The notes beneath the pieces were generated by a model. That model saw only the letters and a list, made by a program, of their open reading frames with translations. It made no database searches and was not told the DNA's origin. From the NCBI GenBank assembly GCA_963281255.1, contig OY725491.1, positions 1,488,001-1,552,000 of the forward strand: a stretch of 64,000 nt of DNA. The letters run 5' to 3'. The stretch comes from Aphrocallistes beatrix (lineage: Eukaryota; Porifera; Hexactinellida; Sceptrulophora; Aphrocallistidae). How positions within the stretch are numbered: the stretch's first letter is position 1; every line of letters starts with the position of its first letter. Below are positions 1 to 13,869 of this stretch, one piece after another. The position numbers were made by a program, and so were the translations under genes.

Positions 1-90
1 ACCGCATCCCTAGTCCCAAATCCGCAAGTTACTGTGAGGCCTTATATACAGTAGGTTATGACAGTACAAATGTGTTAAACAAGAAAAGTG
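1..90. other. 3' flank of the WD40 gene
   Basis: Short stretch past the stop codon of the minus-strand WD40 gene. I see no further coding exon or clear polyadenylation signal here. Confidence 0.4.
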
Positions 91-3000
91 TTAACTCGAT
101 ATGTCCAGATGGTGTTTCAGATCAGAAATGACCCCAAATACATCCTTGCCATCATTCTGAACTAGCTTCCTATCTTCCTTTACATTCTGTGCAAGTGCAG
201 TTCCCTCCACCAGTCTACATCTCTTGTTCTTAGTGCTAGGAGGCTGATAGATTACTTCTTCCAGTGCTGGAGTGATCAAATTGCTGTACACAGAAGATTC
301 TAAGCTCTGTGACGTCACCATTACACCTTCATTGAGACGTGGGCAGTTTGTTTTCGGACGAACAAACTTGGTTAGGAGCGTGGTGAGATCTTCTATCTGA
401 ACTAAACTGCTTTCATTCTGGTTGTCCTGAGCTAGTTTGTCGAGTATGCTCTGGTAACGATCTGTGTTCTTCTTCTTTCCGTTCTCTTTCCAGAGCAACT
501 TCACTTTTATCAGGTGCTTGTACATCCTATGATGAATTCATAATATAGAATTACAATTGTTTAAGATTGATTCCATGAAATACAGCTTTGTGTAAAGTTG
601 CGAAAATATTAAGATACATACAAACAATGAAATTTTGCAAAACAAATAGCGGTGATATCTACGCCTTGAAAGGATCCTACATGGCAAATTTGAATTTATT
701 TTTGCGACTAGTAAATCAGCCAAGAAAGAACTCCACTAAAATTAAAACAGTGCATAAGACTGTTGAAATATTTTCTTTCAAATATTTAGACATAGAAATG
801 GAATGAATTGTGAACAAATTAAGATCAAAATTGATCAAGTGCTACCATGCCTTAGAGCAGCGGGTTTCAACCTTTTGGGGCTGTGGATCCCCTATAAAAA
901 TGTTCCTATATTCTGTGGACCCCCTCCTATTTACCATAACACAAAATTTCGAATCCTGTGGACCCCCTGATATCTATTGTGGATCACTAAGGGGTCCATG
1001 GATCCCAGGTTGGGAACCACTGCCTTAGAAGTTGGTTGTACACTGAACTATTAGGTACGTATTTAACGGAATTTTCTTCGTTCGTCTATCTAGACAAATT
1101 GACTCTACCTCCATCGAGTCTGCACAGGTCCCGTCATGGTATCGATTGTGTTGGTAGAGCCACACCTCTGTATTTCAGGAGGGATTTTCTTTGGGAGCTT
1201 TTTCATGTTTGTAGAAGTATTGATTCTCCATGCCATCTTCTCCCCAAGAGTTCCTAGGTAAAATTTAACACTAAGTATCAAAAGTTTTAAAAATACAACA
1301 TAAAAATCGATCATTTTAACGGATTTTACAGCAATTGTACTCTGTTGTAAAATATACTACTGTCACTGCACATTTATAGTACAGTCGACTCCGCTTAATA
1401 GGGTCACATCGGTCAGAGGACATTTTGCCCTGATTAAGCGGAGAACTCTATAAATGTGTGAGAGCTATTCCGGTCCTGCCAAAAGTGTCCCGATTAAGCG
1501 GTTGACTCGATTAAACAGTGACCCTATTAAGCGGAGTCGACTGCATATGTAGATGTGAAAACGTACCTATAAACCTTCCTAAATCGGTCCACAGCCTGAC
1601 CCTCCTATCCATGGAAGCAGTGAGTAGCAGCTGCTTATCATTCATATACTCCAGCGATACGATAGCCTCAAGGTGACAGCGAATAGACAACAAACAAACA
1701 GGTTGTTTACGACTTTTACTCCTCTTTAGTCCGTACTCTCCGATGCCCCACCCTCTCACATACCCCCTAGAGTCCCCTGTGTACAGCGTACTATCGTCTC
1801 TATTGCTAGTGAGACCATACACTGTCTCCTGTGTGAGATCGTCAGTGAATGCTGAGAATTGCGATACCAATTCTCCTTCTTGAATGTTCCAGAATTGGAT
1901 CACACCCTTAGCACCTGCTGACACGAGACTGCCTGTCTCCGTATGTGATCGGGTTTTCAAGAAAAGCAACTACAATGGAAACATTCGAAAATATGTACTG
2001 TGCATGTATAGCCTCTACCAGTGGTGTAGGAGAGGTGGTGTGTGGTGGTGAAGCCACTACGATTCTATGACGTACTCCCTTACTAGAGGGTTTATTTTGC
2101 AACATACGTAAGTGTTCAGTGGTGCCAACCACCCGATACACCACCACAAAGGAAATACTGCCACCTAACCAACAAAGTTAGAATCTAATTTCATAAAATA
2201 CGCATTTATACAGAGTAAGCTTAAGCTTAATTATAGCTACCTTCTCCACAGAGTTAGTATAGTCTGCATTCAGATAGCCGAGTGAGGCAGTACCTGCATG
2301 GAATCCGTCCCACTTCGACATCCTCCTCTTATTCCTGTTCTTCCCCAACAACTCAGTGTCTGCTTTCAGTGAAAGTCTCTGTTTGTAAGTGTTTAAAACC
2401 GCCGAATCTCCCGTTGATAGGCCAGATAATGAGTTGAGATCTTCGCAACTATCTAAAGTCGACTATCGTTGATCAAATTCTGGTTCGATGCGAGTTTTAT
2501 TAATACAAATTATTCTATTTATAAGAGAATGGAACCAATTCCGAGTCGATTTAATTTTAACAAAGTTATGGTTAATGCAGTGATTATACAAAGTGTATTT
2601 CCTAGGTAGGTTTTCACAGGTCGAATCTATAAAATAAATATTAAATTTATTCTACTACGTATGCGTATAAGAATATTTGGAACACTACCATATAGAAATG
2701 TTTTTCTTTGGTGCTCAGCTATTTTTATATAGTGAATCTAGTGTATTTAGAATTCTTACAATCGATGAAATTGCACTATCTTGTTACGCTGATGATATTA
2801 AATACTTTCAAAATTTTTTAGCATGATTGCAATCAGATAACGTACAAAACTGTGATGATGGCACCAATGCAGATAGATAATGCTAGCAAATCTGGTATAA
2901 ATAGTGGTTATTTTCAATTTTTTTCTATTTCTACTAACCTTGATTGTCTGTCTGCGAATACAATTTCTTGACAAGTTTGAATGCGTCCAGATTCCATATG

Positions 3001-6000
3001 AATATCTCTCCTTTATAGCTCCCAGACGCTATGAAGTGAGGTGAGAGGAGAGTTGAGCACAACACATCCTCTTGGTGGACTCCTACACCGAAAAATTGGC
3101 CAATTGTTGTTTTGGTCTCTTTGGTGTCTCTGAAGAAAATTGGCATAAGTAGCGATGTAAGTGTAAATTGAGGAATTAAGCTTTACTACCTTATGAATCC
3201 GAATTTTCTACTCCAACCTGCTGTCACTATCTTCTCGCCAAACATCAGCAAAGATGTTATCTATGAAGAGTAGATTATGACCAGGGATTAAGTTTGAAGA
3301 TCTAAGCGAAATTTTCACACCTCTGCAAAAAAAGAAAAACAAATTTCGCACCTTTTTTATGCAATATATTACTTCACTCTCACAATAGAAATCATTGTTA
3401 AATATATCCTTACTATTAAAACTCGATTATTGTGTATGTATGTATATATATATATATATATATATATGTAACGAATTGATTGAAGAAACTGCCGGTCATA
3501 GAAAGCTGATTTTTGGCATGTGGGAGTCTTTTGGCTATGGCTCCAGTAAGTTCTGAGCTCAGAGCAAAATGTCCACTCATCATGGAATTACGACGTCATT
3601 GTCACATTTTTAAAAGTTAAGCAACACAGTTATTCAGGCATAACTCAGCCATTATAGGAGATAGAAGGCTGAAATTTTAATAGAATCTGTATACTAACAT
3701 GTCTCACATATGATGCGACTATCATCAAAAAATGATGACTCATCACTTTGTTATGACGTCATCATTACTCATCAAAATTTTTAAATTCACAAATTTGGTG
3801 ATTTTTCGAGTGATATCGATTAGCACAGTAGAACAGACATATTTAGAGATGTTATCTCCCTTATAGTTAACCAATGTGACTCCAGGCGACCGAAGGGAGC
3901 CTCCGGCGGATACGAAGTGTCCGCCAGCCGCGCAGCGCAAGCAAGCGCGAAGCGCGCTTGTTAGTATATAACAATAAAAGGTTATGTGTACATTTTCACA
4001 CCTTTTGGCGCGAAGCGCGCTTGTTTAATGTAAAACTACATATATAAACATGTCGGTCGAGAGACCGATATTACAGTAGAAGAACGAACCAGAAGTGTGA
4101 AAATATGAGCATAATGAATATCAAACAAAATAATCTTACAGATGCCGCGTCCGAAGGACGAACATATATCTATCCATGTAAAGTGTATCCGATATATTTC
4201 TTGACCGATAAACTTATGTTAGGCTTTGCCCCCCTTCTTTGTATTTACATATTCTTAACTAAATTTATGTCATAAATGATAACTATCTATAAGGTATACA
4301 ACTAGTCCTATTGCATTTTCATTTCTCACCTCAGAATTGTCTCCCATCTCAATCTCAGATAAACAAGCTCCATTATTGAAGTTCCAAATCTTCACTTTAC
4401 CGTCCCTGCCTCCTGTTACCAACCTCCTTCCCGTCGGATCGAACATCATCGCCGTAATCTCACTGTCCCCGTGTACTTTAGAGAATTGGATTATCTTCTC
4501 ACCTGTCTCCACATCCCAGACACTGATAACCGAACCCATGCAACCACATACTACCTGAGGAATGTTAAAATTGGACTCAACACGACAAATCTAAAGCAAA
4601 TAAGACTTCCTACTTTCATTCTGCGAACCCTACTATCAGGAATGGTTCTAGGAATTTGGCAACCTGGGTGGGGCGGGATGGGACCAAAGAGGCAAATGCC
4701 CCAGATGGTCCCTGCCCATTATCCAGGGTTGCCGTGGGAATGGAATTTCAATTCCCATCCCCATCCCATTCCCACAGGATTTATGTGGGAAATCCCACAA
4801 TGGGGATCCCCATAGCCTTAAAGTCATTCCCATTCCCATCCCATATGGGAATTCCCACAGATTCCCATTCCCACGGCAACCATGCCATTATCCGTATGCT
4901 AAGTATCGCAGTACGTAACCTGGTTGAAGTTTTCGTTGTACAGGGCAGTACAGAGAGGTCTGGCGTGTGTTACAACCTCAGAGGTTGCATTGGGAGACAT
5001 GGCTTCATTCTCTAACATGAACAGCTGGTATGCTCCTAACAGGAGAATGTTCCTCTTGTCCTGGATACAGAGGGCAGTAGGAGGGTGCAAGGCGGGGTCC
5101 AATCCCTTCTGACAGCTGATCGTCTGGATACACCCGTGGCTCTGTATGTCCCAGACCTTAATCAGATTGTCCTTAGACATACTGACTATCTGTCCGTCAC
5201 TGTTGTTAATCACGAGATGGAGAATAGCGGATTCGTGTCCTCGAAGTGACTAAAAGAAAGTTCAATCCATTCGAAGAATGTCTACATTAAATGTATAAAT
5301 ATACTTGTATATGTTGGATATTCTTCTATCATTATTATTCAATCAATCTTGCAATTGTATCAAGGTTGATTAAAACTGAATATTATTTGGTGAATAGTTG
5401 ATATTCGGTTGCTAACCAAAATCAACATTCTTATTCGTAGACAGTATTCGTGAATAATGATATCAGGTTTTCAACTACGTATATGAACATTTTAAAACAA
5501 ATACTATAGATTTGGAATCTTTCTTTATCGAGTTTTTAACTAATTAAAAAAATATTTATTTTCTATCGAAAACTATTCAGTTAATCTGGAATATCTCTAG
5601 TCCTGAAACGCATAATTTAAAATGACAAAATATTCATATAGGAAAATGAGGTTTGCTACATACTGTAATACTTTCTGAAAATTTTGTTTAAATGAGTGGT
5701 GATACTGAAACGAGAGCCAATGCACCTTTATTTGCATATCAGTTAGTAGTTCGAATATACAGTGCCCGGACAAAAGTATTCGACCACCACAGAAACCGCC
5801 ATACAAATAGTATGAAAGTGGGTCTATTCATAAAGGAATATGTACTCAAACTGTAAGGAATACTCTATTTTTTATTTCAAATTCGTAAACTACACATTCT
5901 AATTACTCATAATTGATAGCCTCAGTATATAGAATACTATGCCTCAGCTTAATTACTGACTCCCAAGTTAATAAATATCAACATTTGCTACTTGATACTA

Positions 6001-9000
6001 CTTGTCCCAAGTCACAGCCATTATATATGATGGCTTTTAGTGACACAAAGTGGCATAGGTTGATAATTCTCAACATCAAAATAAGTAATTGAGTTGAAAC
6101 TCTCAATTATGAGTAATTAGAATGTGTAGATTATGAATTTGAACTAAAAATAGAGTATTTTCTACTGTTTAAGGACATGCTCCTTTTTTAAAAGATCTAA
6201 TTTAATACTATATTTGTATGGAAGTTTTCGTGGTGGTCGAATACTTTTGTCCGGGTAGTGTATGTTATCACACAATGTATTATAGGACAAATTACACGGG
6301 GTATTTCAATGCTTACAGCGGTTGGGGTAGCTGTGACGTAAGGGTTCCATATCCTCAACACTCTATCCAGTCCACCAGTGACAATCACATTCCACTGAGA
6401 CGAGTACTCGAAAGAGTTCACACCTTTGTTAACTTTGAACACATTCATCTTACGTCTCCTGTCCACATCGCATAGTATGAGTGCAGTGTTGGTGTCTGTG
6501 CTACAAGACACGAAGCAGTTCAGCTTCCAGCAGTACTGAACCTTCCTAGTCCATTCTCTGTGCAGCTATAAAATAGTAAAACTTAACACACAATTAAACG
6601 TATATAGAACTGTGGATAATAACCGTAGTTGTAAATATTAAAGTCAAAGGTTTGCTTTTTGTTTTATAAATTGATTAGAGAACTATAATGTATGTAGGTA
6701 TGTACTAAAGCAAGTTCTTGAAAAACTGATTCAACATCATACTTACCAACCCATTTCGACAATTTCCCTGGATTCTAGGAGTGAAATCCCTGTTTTTTTC
6801 ATTGATTTCCCTGGATTAGACAAAAATTCTTGATGTTAATCATTATTACTATTTTAGTCGTAAAAATCGTAAAAGACATGTTTCAAAGATTTTTGTAATA
6901 GATTATCCATATATTTCGCATCAATTACGTTTAAAAGGATATCAATGACCACATAAATTGACTCAAAAACCCTGGATTTGGCTAAAAAGTATCTGTATTC
7001 AGTGTAAAATCCTTGGATTTCCCTGGATGGTTGGTAAGTATGCAATATGTCGGATGTCATTAATTGCAGTAATGGAAATGGGAATGATTTGTTCATGAAA
7101 TAAGCTGAGGTAAATAAATAGGAATTGATTTCAAGGTACAAATGTGCATATACAGTCAACTCCGCTTAATCGGGACAAAATATCCGGGACCAGTGTCCCG
7201 ATTAAGCGGAGTCACCGCTATGTTTAATCTATGGGAAGATAACGGCGTTCAGGAGACATTCAAAAACTCTAATAAGAACCAGAGTTTATAGTATCATAAT
7301 TATGCTAACTATCTTACTGCTTTGGTAGAAAATTCTAAAACATAAACTTAGGTAGTTTACAATTGTGCAATGTTGTTGTTCGATTAATTAGTTGGCTAAG
7401 ACCTAAACGGAAGAAATGTAGATGATTTTTCATTACTGATGTTGCAATTCTAGTTTCCTCAACGCCCTGGACAGAATTACAGAGAGGGGATATCTACCTA
7501 CTGTGGCTGATGTGTTGAGGACAAGAGTACAGACCTTAGGTGTTGTAGAATTCAATTTTAGTTCAAAGGACTGAATTTCTTGTAAGTTTTCGATTAGTAT
7601 AAAGTTTTTATTTAGGCTTAGAATAACACATTCCAAAAATATTACGTTTGGTTTGAAACCTGCTGGCTCTTCCTAAGGCAGACGTGATAGCATTTATCTA
7701 CGTAAAAGCAAACGAGTATACTACACGTGTACAAGTAAAATGATTCGATTTTCTAATTCTGCAGATATGACATTTTCACTCAATCAGTTCTACTACATCA
7801 CCATTTAAAAATAACTTGGTCCAGAAAAACTCAATTTGACAACTTTTAATCAATTAACATGTTAATAGCGAACGAGTACACGTGTGATTGTGCTGTGTAT
7901 CAATCCAACTTTATTATTGCAACATAATGTTAGGTAGTCCTTAGTAATCAGTCAAAATACGGGTTGCCTGGATATTTCCTAAAGGAGAAGAGCGAGTGAC
8001 CAGTGGAATAGTTTTACAGGAAATGTCCTTAGCAATAGTTTTGTTTTATTTATTAAGAGAACGGCTATAATTGCAGGATTTAAAATTCTCTCCTATGCCT
8101 TTCTCTTACCTGTGGTGAGTATTGGACTACGCAATCTTCATGCTTGTTTAGCAGTAGATCATTCCAGAACAATTTATGACAGCTGACTATAGATTGCAAA
8201 TTTAAATCCGTTAAACTATTAAATTTACCAAAAATACAGTTGAGATTGTACCTTGTTTACTTCCAGTCAGCAACCCGAATAGTCCATTTTGAAGATTATT
8301 GAGACAAATCGTACCAACTCCTCCGTCTGTGTCTCCAAATATGAGAACTCCGTTTGTTCCAGAAGGAGATTCACACCTAAAAATGACAGCATTTTCAAAC
8401 TAAATAAAAGAGCGAATAAACACCTGACACTAACCAGTAGTCTATTGTAATGGGATTGAAAGGCAGACCAATAATACGGATCTGTTTCTCACAGGCCTGT
8501 GTACCAAGTTCATAGAAATCTAAATTAGAACAAGACAGATGAAAGGACTATTTTATCGATTATTCTGATTAGTGCCCTATCAATAATCTGACTTGGTTTC
8601 TAGATTAAAATACTCTGATCGACATATTGATGATGGTTGATATAGCGGCGTACTTAGCTCTCCATCAGTAGTACAGGTGACTACCTTTCCTATGTTCTCC
8701 ATGTAGATAGCATCTAACACCCATAACTGCTTCAGGCGGGAGGCATCAATCTATTTGTGTGGATGAAACATTCGTGACATGACCGTAGGAAGCGGTGCAG
8801 CTGCTAAGGCCATGGACTTAACACTTTGTTATAAGCTGTATTAGCTCTATGGGCGATAATGTGGATGAGCCTTACAACACAATGGCAATGGCCTCACCAC
8901 TTTGTACGTGCTTCCAACGGCAATGCACGAGATAATAACGTACTCGATGGTCTTAGAACAGTCATAGCTGGATTCGGTTAACCAGCTGACCGCAGCAATC

Positions 9001-12000
9001 TCGGTTAAAACAGTTAAGAAATCTTAGATCGGTTAGCCGATCTGCTTTTATTTAAAATATTTATACGGATTTCATTTTTTCGGCAGAGATTCATGAATAT
9101 TATTTCAAAAAAATTGATAATATAATATAATTTCTGTTTTCTAACCAAATACATGTAGTATATTTCGAGACCACAAAACTATCAATTTTTTCTATATCAG
9201 GTTAAAGATAGGTCCAGAAATCTATATTTCTACCAAATTAATATCAAAATCGGTTAGCTGGTTAACCGCCCTGGAGGAAACCAAAATAACTAAGCCCTAA
9301 AATCGGTTAACCAACCCCAGCCCTGAACAGTTATTAAAGAATAGAATAAACAGATGTAGCAGAACTAAAGTTTACATGGTAGGCCTTCAGAAGACTCATC
9401 TTCGTGTCCCACAGCGCTACTGTGCCCTCTTTCGAGTAAGTGACGAATCTCCCCTCCGAAGAGGCCGAGGTGCGGATGCTATCGCTCATGTCCTGACACC
9501 TCACGTTATGGTAGTAGTAGCTGATGCGACTCAGGAGGTCTCGGTGAGGGCTGAAAATATGAAACATATAACAGCAATGACTAGCATTAAACATTTAGTT
9601 CTATAGCCCTTATGGCATGGACGCTGTATTCGTCCGTCCGAGGGATCCTGTGAATCTAAAATCTGATTCCTATCAAGTTTGGTATGCAAGATGCTTTTAT
9701 GGTATATTATCTATTTTCGTGGAATTTTATCTCTTCCGTGATCCAGTTTTATAGAAATATATTCATATTTTAACACCTTTAAATATTAAACAGTATTATT
9801 AATATCAACAATTAGCATTTTTTGAGAATTTCGTTACGTAGATTCCGCATTTCGTGTTTATATAATAGTATAATATGAGTATTTATAAGTTATTCACAGA
9901 AGTATACTTTTCACACCTCTGGTTGGTATTTTCTGGAATTACATTATGGATTTGTCGATCGATAATTTAACAACTCAGTCAAGACTTTGAATTCCACTCA
10001 ATTCAGTTAAGCCATACATTCCATCAGGATATTGCTACAGTCAGGGTGCTTAATATGAAGTATCTCTATTATGAACAATCTTGTTGGTAACCTGGCGGTT
10101 CATAAGTGACCCTGACTGTACTAGATATAATTATAGTTAAGATAAAATGTACCTGTGTGAGATCTTCTTCACTGTACTAAGAAAAGGCATCTATTGGAAA
10201 TTTGTATTCATTTGTAAATATAATAATAATAAGAATCTAATACAATCATTCCTGGAGAAAAGCAAACTTTGCGATAAAAGAAAAGCAGACACAAAGTGTC
10301 TTAAGCACAAGGCAAGCCAACTTGCTATAGATCAGGGTTTCTTGACGTTATGCCTCGATACCTCATGAGGGTATCGAGATTCATTTTAGGGGTATCCAAT
10401 CAGCTGGTAAAACTAAAATGTTCTATTTGCTAGGTATTTTCAATTTTATTGAAATAATAATTACGCCTTGTTTTGAAAGATTAATTTTTTGGTTTTGAAA
10501 GATTAATTTTTTGTATCTACTCTCTTATTCGTGGTTCATTATTGACTAAGATCAATAGTGATGAAATGTAGTATAATAAGTGTATTAGAACAGGGACCAT
10601 CAAACTGCAGTTCGCGGGACCATTTTTTATGAGTCATTTATTTTGTTTATTTTGAAATTTGTTAAATAAGTATGATTTACATATTTGATTCACAACAGAT
10701 ATTGCGAATATACTTAAGTACAAGCGCGCTTCGCTTGCTTGCGCTGCGCGGCTTGCGGACACTTCGTATCCGCAGAGTCGCCCTGCGGGCGCCTGAAGTT
10801 ACTCAATCTAAACTATTTTGGGATTTATTTTATTTTATATAAATATGTAAAAAAAGTTAACGAATAATTTCTCATATGGATCCGAAAATATGATATTCGA
10901 AATCTACACCCCTGAAAACCCCATGTCAACCATTGGAAGCTAGTATCTACCCTATTTGAGATTTGTTTACTTTATGTATCTAATGTAAACAAATAAATTA
11001 TCATATACATCTGAAAATATGATATTCGAAATCTGCACCCCTAAAAACCCCATGTCACTCGTTGGAAGCTAGTCTCTAGCATTATTTTCAAAATTCATCA
11101 AATGGTGTGAAAATCTGTATATAAAGGTGTGAAAATATGCACATAATCTTTTTTATTGCCATACATTATAATACATTTAAGATATCAAACTTAAGTTGTG
11201 GCTTTGAAGTATTTTAATAACAATGACGATCTATTGTAGTGTCGTACAATGATTTCCATTGTGATAGTGTAGTCATTTATTTTGTATAGAAAAGGTGTGA
11301 AAAATGGTTTTTCATTTTTTGCAGAGATGTTAAAATTTCGCTTAGATCTTAGAACTTAATCGTAGTCATATCATTTGACACCTACATGCCAATTTTCACA
11401 CCTCTATGACTTCCCAATTCTTCAATCAATTCGGACAAACACATTTTTTTAAAAAAAGAAATCCTAGCATTTTAATATATAAGATTAGCACTTTATTGTT
11501 TCTAAATTCAGGAAACCTTTAATGTTGTTTAAATTGTATAAAATACTTTTGCTGTTTTTAGAAATGAATGTATGTCTTCTCAATATTCAAATATAAAGAA
11601 AAGTATAAATGAGAAGTATTTGACAATATACTATTTCATTTTCGGATATCAAATACTTTGCAATTACACATTTTTCATTAACAGTGCGATATTAAAATAT
11701 AGAATACTCGATCTTAAACTTTCAATGCGATTCGCCAATTTAAACATTTAGCTATCAGAAGAAAAAAGCAGAAGACCCCTATATTACGCGTAGAGCATAA
11801 TTAATTACATATAAATATACGACACTGACTCTGCTAATTTCAATGAAAGATTGGGTCATAAATTTGCATAATTAGTATTTTTCCAATCAATATCATAATT
11901 CATATAAATTATTTAGTAATAAATAACCTCTCCCTTGTGGTTCTCCATACTGTTCTTCTCCTGGTATTCAAGGAGCATGTAGGTGCAAAATTCATCCTAC

Positions 12001-13832
12001 ACAAAAAGATTCGTTGCAAAGATGTGTGGTAACATTATATAGTATTAATAGTTTTGCCAAATAATAATGTCGTCATGAGAATTTAGTTAATTCTGTCATT
12101 GTGCATTATAAAATTAACCACAGCGACACCCCCTACAACATAAACACATAGTGTTAGTAGGTGTAATTAGAATTTATGAACTTACCCAATCAACAGTTCC
12201 GTCACAGTTCGTATCCACTTTCATGAACATTGATTTGAGCTGAAATTAATATTCAAATAAAACCCTGAATATTCCCTGTCTTGGAGCATATTTTAAAGCC
12301 ATTTTAATTGTTCCAAAAATATCGCGAAATCATCAATTAAAATCCCGAATAAACGCAGGGATATTGCAACTCATCCCCGATCATTGTGAACCATAGGGAA
12401 GTATAAATGCGTGGGATTTACAATAAAAATAAAATACCCGTACTAACTAATAGACCATAATGACATGTCTTGTTTACCTGTTTGTCCGATTTACTAGTGC
12501 CTAGAATCTCCTTAAACGCGTGCTGGAATTCTTCCAAGTCCAGGCCATCACTACCATTCTCATCAGCACTCTACGCGATAGTAGAAGATAGAAACCTCGC
12601 GGGACATTTATTAAAAATGTCAAAATAACTGTATTGTCCATTTGAACCCAGAAAGATGGGATGCCATAAAAAATAGTCATCAATTTCCATGGAATCGACC
12701 TTATAATTAGACGTAGAAAGTTGTGAATAATCGCGGATAATCACTAATTTAATTAAATCGGTATTCATTCGGTATCATCTTCGAAAGTAGATGGGAAATG
12801 GTAGAGTTTCGTTGTTTTAAGAATTCTATCAAGTCTATTAAACATTAATCGAGCGAATTTGCTTCAAACCACTAAGTTTTTCAGTTTAGCAATTGGGAGA
12901 GTTTGGGTGCACCTGATTTTAGTATTATTACTGAAATTCGATTAGCTATGTATTATTAAAGTTTTATTATAAATTGGAGGGGAATGAACACTTCTATGTT
13001 CTTCATTCTATGATTTCCTCGTCAAATGATTTTCTCTATTTAATTCGCGAATTTATTTAAACTATACAATAAACCGAAACACCAAAAAATGGGTTTAATT
13101 ACAAACAAACGAATCTTTCTAACTTCAATAACTGCATTAGCGGATAAAATACTATAAAAGAAACAGTCCGTTCTCTGATTTCTTACTCGAAAACAACAAT
13201 TACAGCTCGAAAAGAAATAGAAGTGCAGTTATATTGTGTGTAGATCAAAGTCGATTCAAACTAGCCGAATAAATGTGCTGATGAATACGAGTATATGCAT
13301 GATTGTATGTTTCTCTTGTAAATGGATTATTATTTCATTAAAAAATAAAAATACTCCAGTTTGTTCGATGAAGGTACTTAAAGAAAGTGCATTTTATCTA
13401 AACTATAGAACGATATTTAAACGACGAGCGTGAAATATATTTTGGCTTTCTATTAGCAGCCAAGGTTCCTAAAATGATTTAGGATTTCAAAGACAGAATT
13501 CGTAATATTCTATAAAAATTGAAACAATATTTGTATTCATCATATATTGTTCCCAAAGGGAAATTTCTCAGGAATGTCTCCTATTGCTGATACTTTGACT
13601 AAAAATAAATAAATAATTTGCACATAAATGAATCTCGAGTATGCCAATTATTTGGAAAGAATTTCCCTCAGCAATCTCCCTAGCAGACAGACAGTACCTG
13701 GAATATAGACATGAGCTTCATGAGATGTTGCAGGTTTACGCTATCCTCAATCTTGTCATAGCATTCCCCACTGGCTGAAGACTTGATGAGTGAGCTAGAA
13801 GATGAGAGAGGAGTAGACAGAGAAAATGCCAT
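91..13832 (-). CDS. EF-hand/WD40 protein, WDR49/WDY family
   Basis: Minus-strand gene built from GT-AG exons whose phases agree: 13698-13832, 12478-12570, 12186-12239, 11928-11996, (one short linker exon not found), 9376-9550, 8654-8750, 8435-8519, 8261-8376, 8110-8186, 6317-6565, 4920-5249, 4330-4554, 3190-3260, 2939-3129, 2241-2452, 1567-1969, 1109-1253, 91-526. The frame closes if the missing exon is 3n+2 long; the product is then just over 1,055 aa. The N-terminus has two EF-hands, [12 protein letters not shown] and [12 protein letters not shown], the second split by an intron. Many WD repeats follow ([60 protein letters not shown]). The C-terminal tail ([13 protein letters not shown]) matches my memory of WDR49/WDR64/WDY proteins. 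Members are poorly characterised; ciliary or testis roles are usual for relatives. Introns carry at least six MITEs. The family call is firm; the choice among WDR49, WDR64 and WDY is not. Confidence 0.9.
858..1022. repeat. hAT-type MITE
   Basis: 165-bp element with ends CAGCGGGTTTCAACC and GGTTGGGAACCACTG, flanked by near-identical 8-bp duplications ccttagag and ccttagaa. It lies in the last intron of the WD40 gene. Related copies sit at 28943-29064 and, decayed, at 22033-22161. Confidence 0.8.
1382..1543. repeat. pogo/Tigger-like MITE
   Basis: Terminal inverted repeats of about 25 bp beginning CAGTCGACTCCGCTTAATAG, with TA before the left end and CA after the right. Several inner copies of the motif ATTAAGCGG are present. 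Located in the intron between WD40-gene exons 1109-1253 and 1567-1969. Confidence 0.7.
3404..4030. repeat. GC-cored dispersed repeat, copy 1
   Basis: Begins TCCTTACTATTAAAACTCGA, then a short TA microsatellite, then sequence that recurs almost unchanged at 26455-27005 and inverted at 27757-28370. It contains a GC-rich block of short palindromes (gcgcgaagcgcgcttg, ggcggatacgaagtgtccgcc) in an otherwise AT-rich setting. It lies in a WD40-gene intron. No protein is encoded; the superfamily is not identified (a Helitron-like origin is only a guess). Confidence 0.65.
4724..4884. repeat. hAT-type MITE with 8-bp target duplication
   Basis: Inverted ends CAGGGTTGCCGTGGGAATGG and CCATTCCCACGGCAACCATG, flanked on both sides by ccattatc. 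The interior is made of repeated CCCATTCCCA-type words. It sits 36 bp from WD40-gene exon 4920-5249. Confidence 0.8.
5760..6260. repeat. mariner-like MITE with TA target duplication
   Basis: About 500 bp bounded by TA. The 31-bp inverted ends contain CCGGACAAAAGTATTCGACC. The two halves are partly complementary throughout. Related copies are at 32615-33062 and 51415-51875. It lies in the WD40-gene intron before exon 4920-5249. Confidence 0.8.
7154..7216. repeat. pogo/Tigger-like MITE fragment
   Basis: Short hairpin with arms CAGTCAACTCCGCTTAATCG and cgattaagcggagt; a shortened relative of the element at 1382-1543. Confidence 0.55.
8960..9325. repeat. Repeat with GGTTAACC ends
   Basis: Left end TAGCTGGATTCGGTTAACC; right end reads TCGGTTAACC then AACCCCAGCCCTG. 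Several internal copies of cggttagccgat and ggttaacc suggest a decayed inverted-repeat element. It occupies most of the intron between exons 8654-8750 and 9376-9550. Confidence 0.5.
9551..11927 (-). other. WD40-gene intron region hiding one short exon
   Basis: The exon before this stretch (11928-11996) ends in phase 0 and the next (9376-9550) starts by completing a codon with one base, so a coding piece of 3n+2 bases must lie in between. I did not find a convincing one. A candidate at about 10149-10172 has good splice borders but is 24 bases long, so the frame fails. Part of the stretch is the repeat at 10720-11485. Confidence 0.5.
10720..11485. repeat. GC-cored dispersed repeat, second type
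   Basis: Starts with the block caagcgcgcttcgcttgctt, holds two tandem copies of a unit of about 140 bp (landmark gatattcgaaatct), and ends in atcctagcattttaatata. The same end and the same tandem unit, inverted, are at 60585-61240; a fragment is at 38860-39000. Confidence 0.6.
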
Positions 13833-13869
13833 TCACACGAGTAATAGCGGAGTGAGGGAAGTAAGTAGG

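Noticed and set aside
4471-5015. Overlapping plus-strand frames of 114 and 119 codons
   Set aside because: Antisense to WD40 exons and across a hAT MITE.
7433-7636. 67-codon minus-strand frame in a WD40-gene intron
   Set aside because: The flanking exons 8110-8186 and 6317-6565 join in phase without it, and it resembles no WD segment.
12501-12768. Two overlapping minus-strand frames
   Set aside because: Mostly intron sequence next to the true EF-hand exon 12478-12570, in other frames or past its acceptor.
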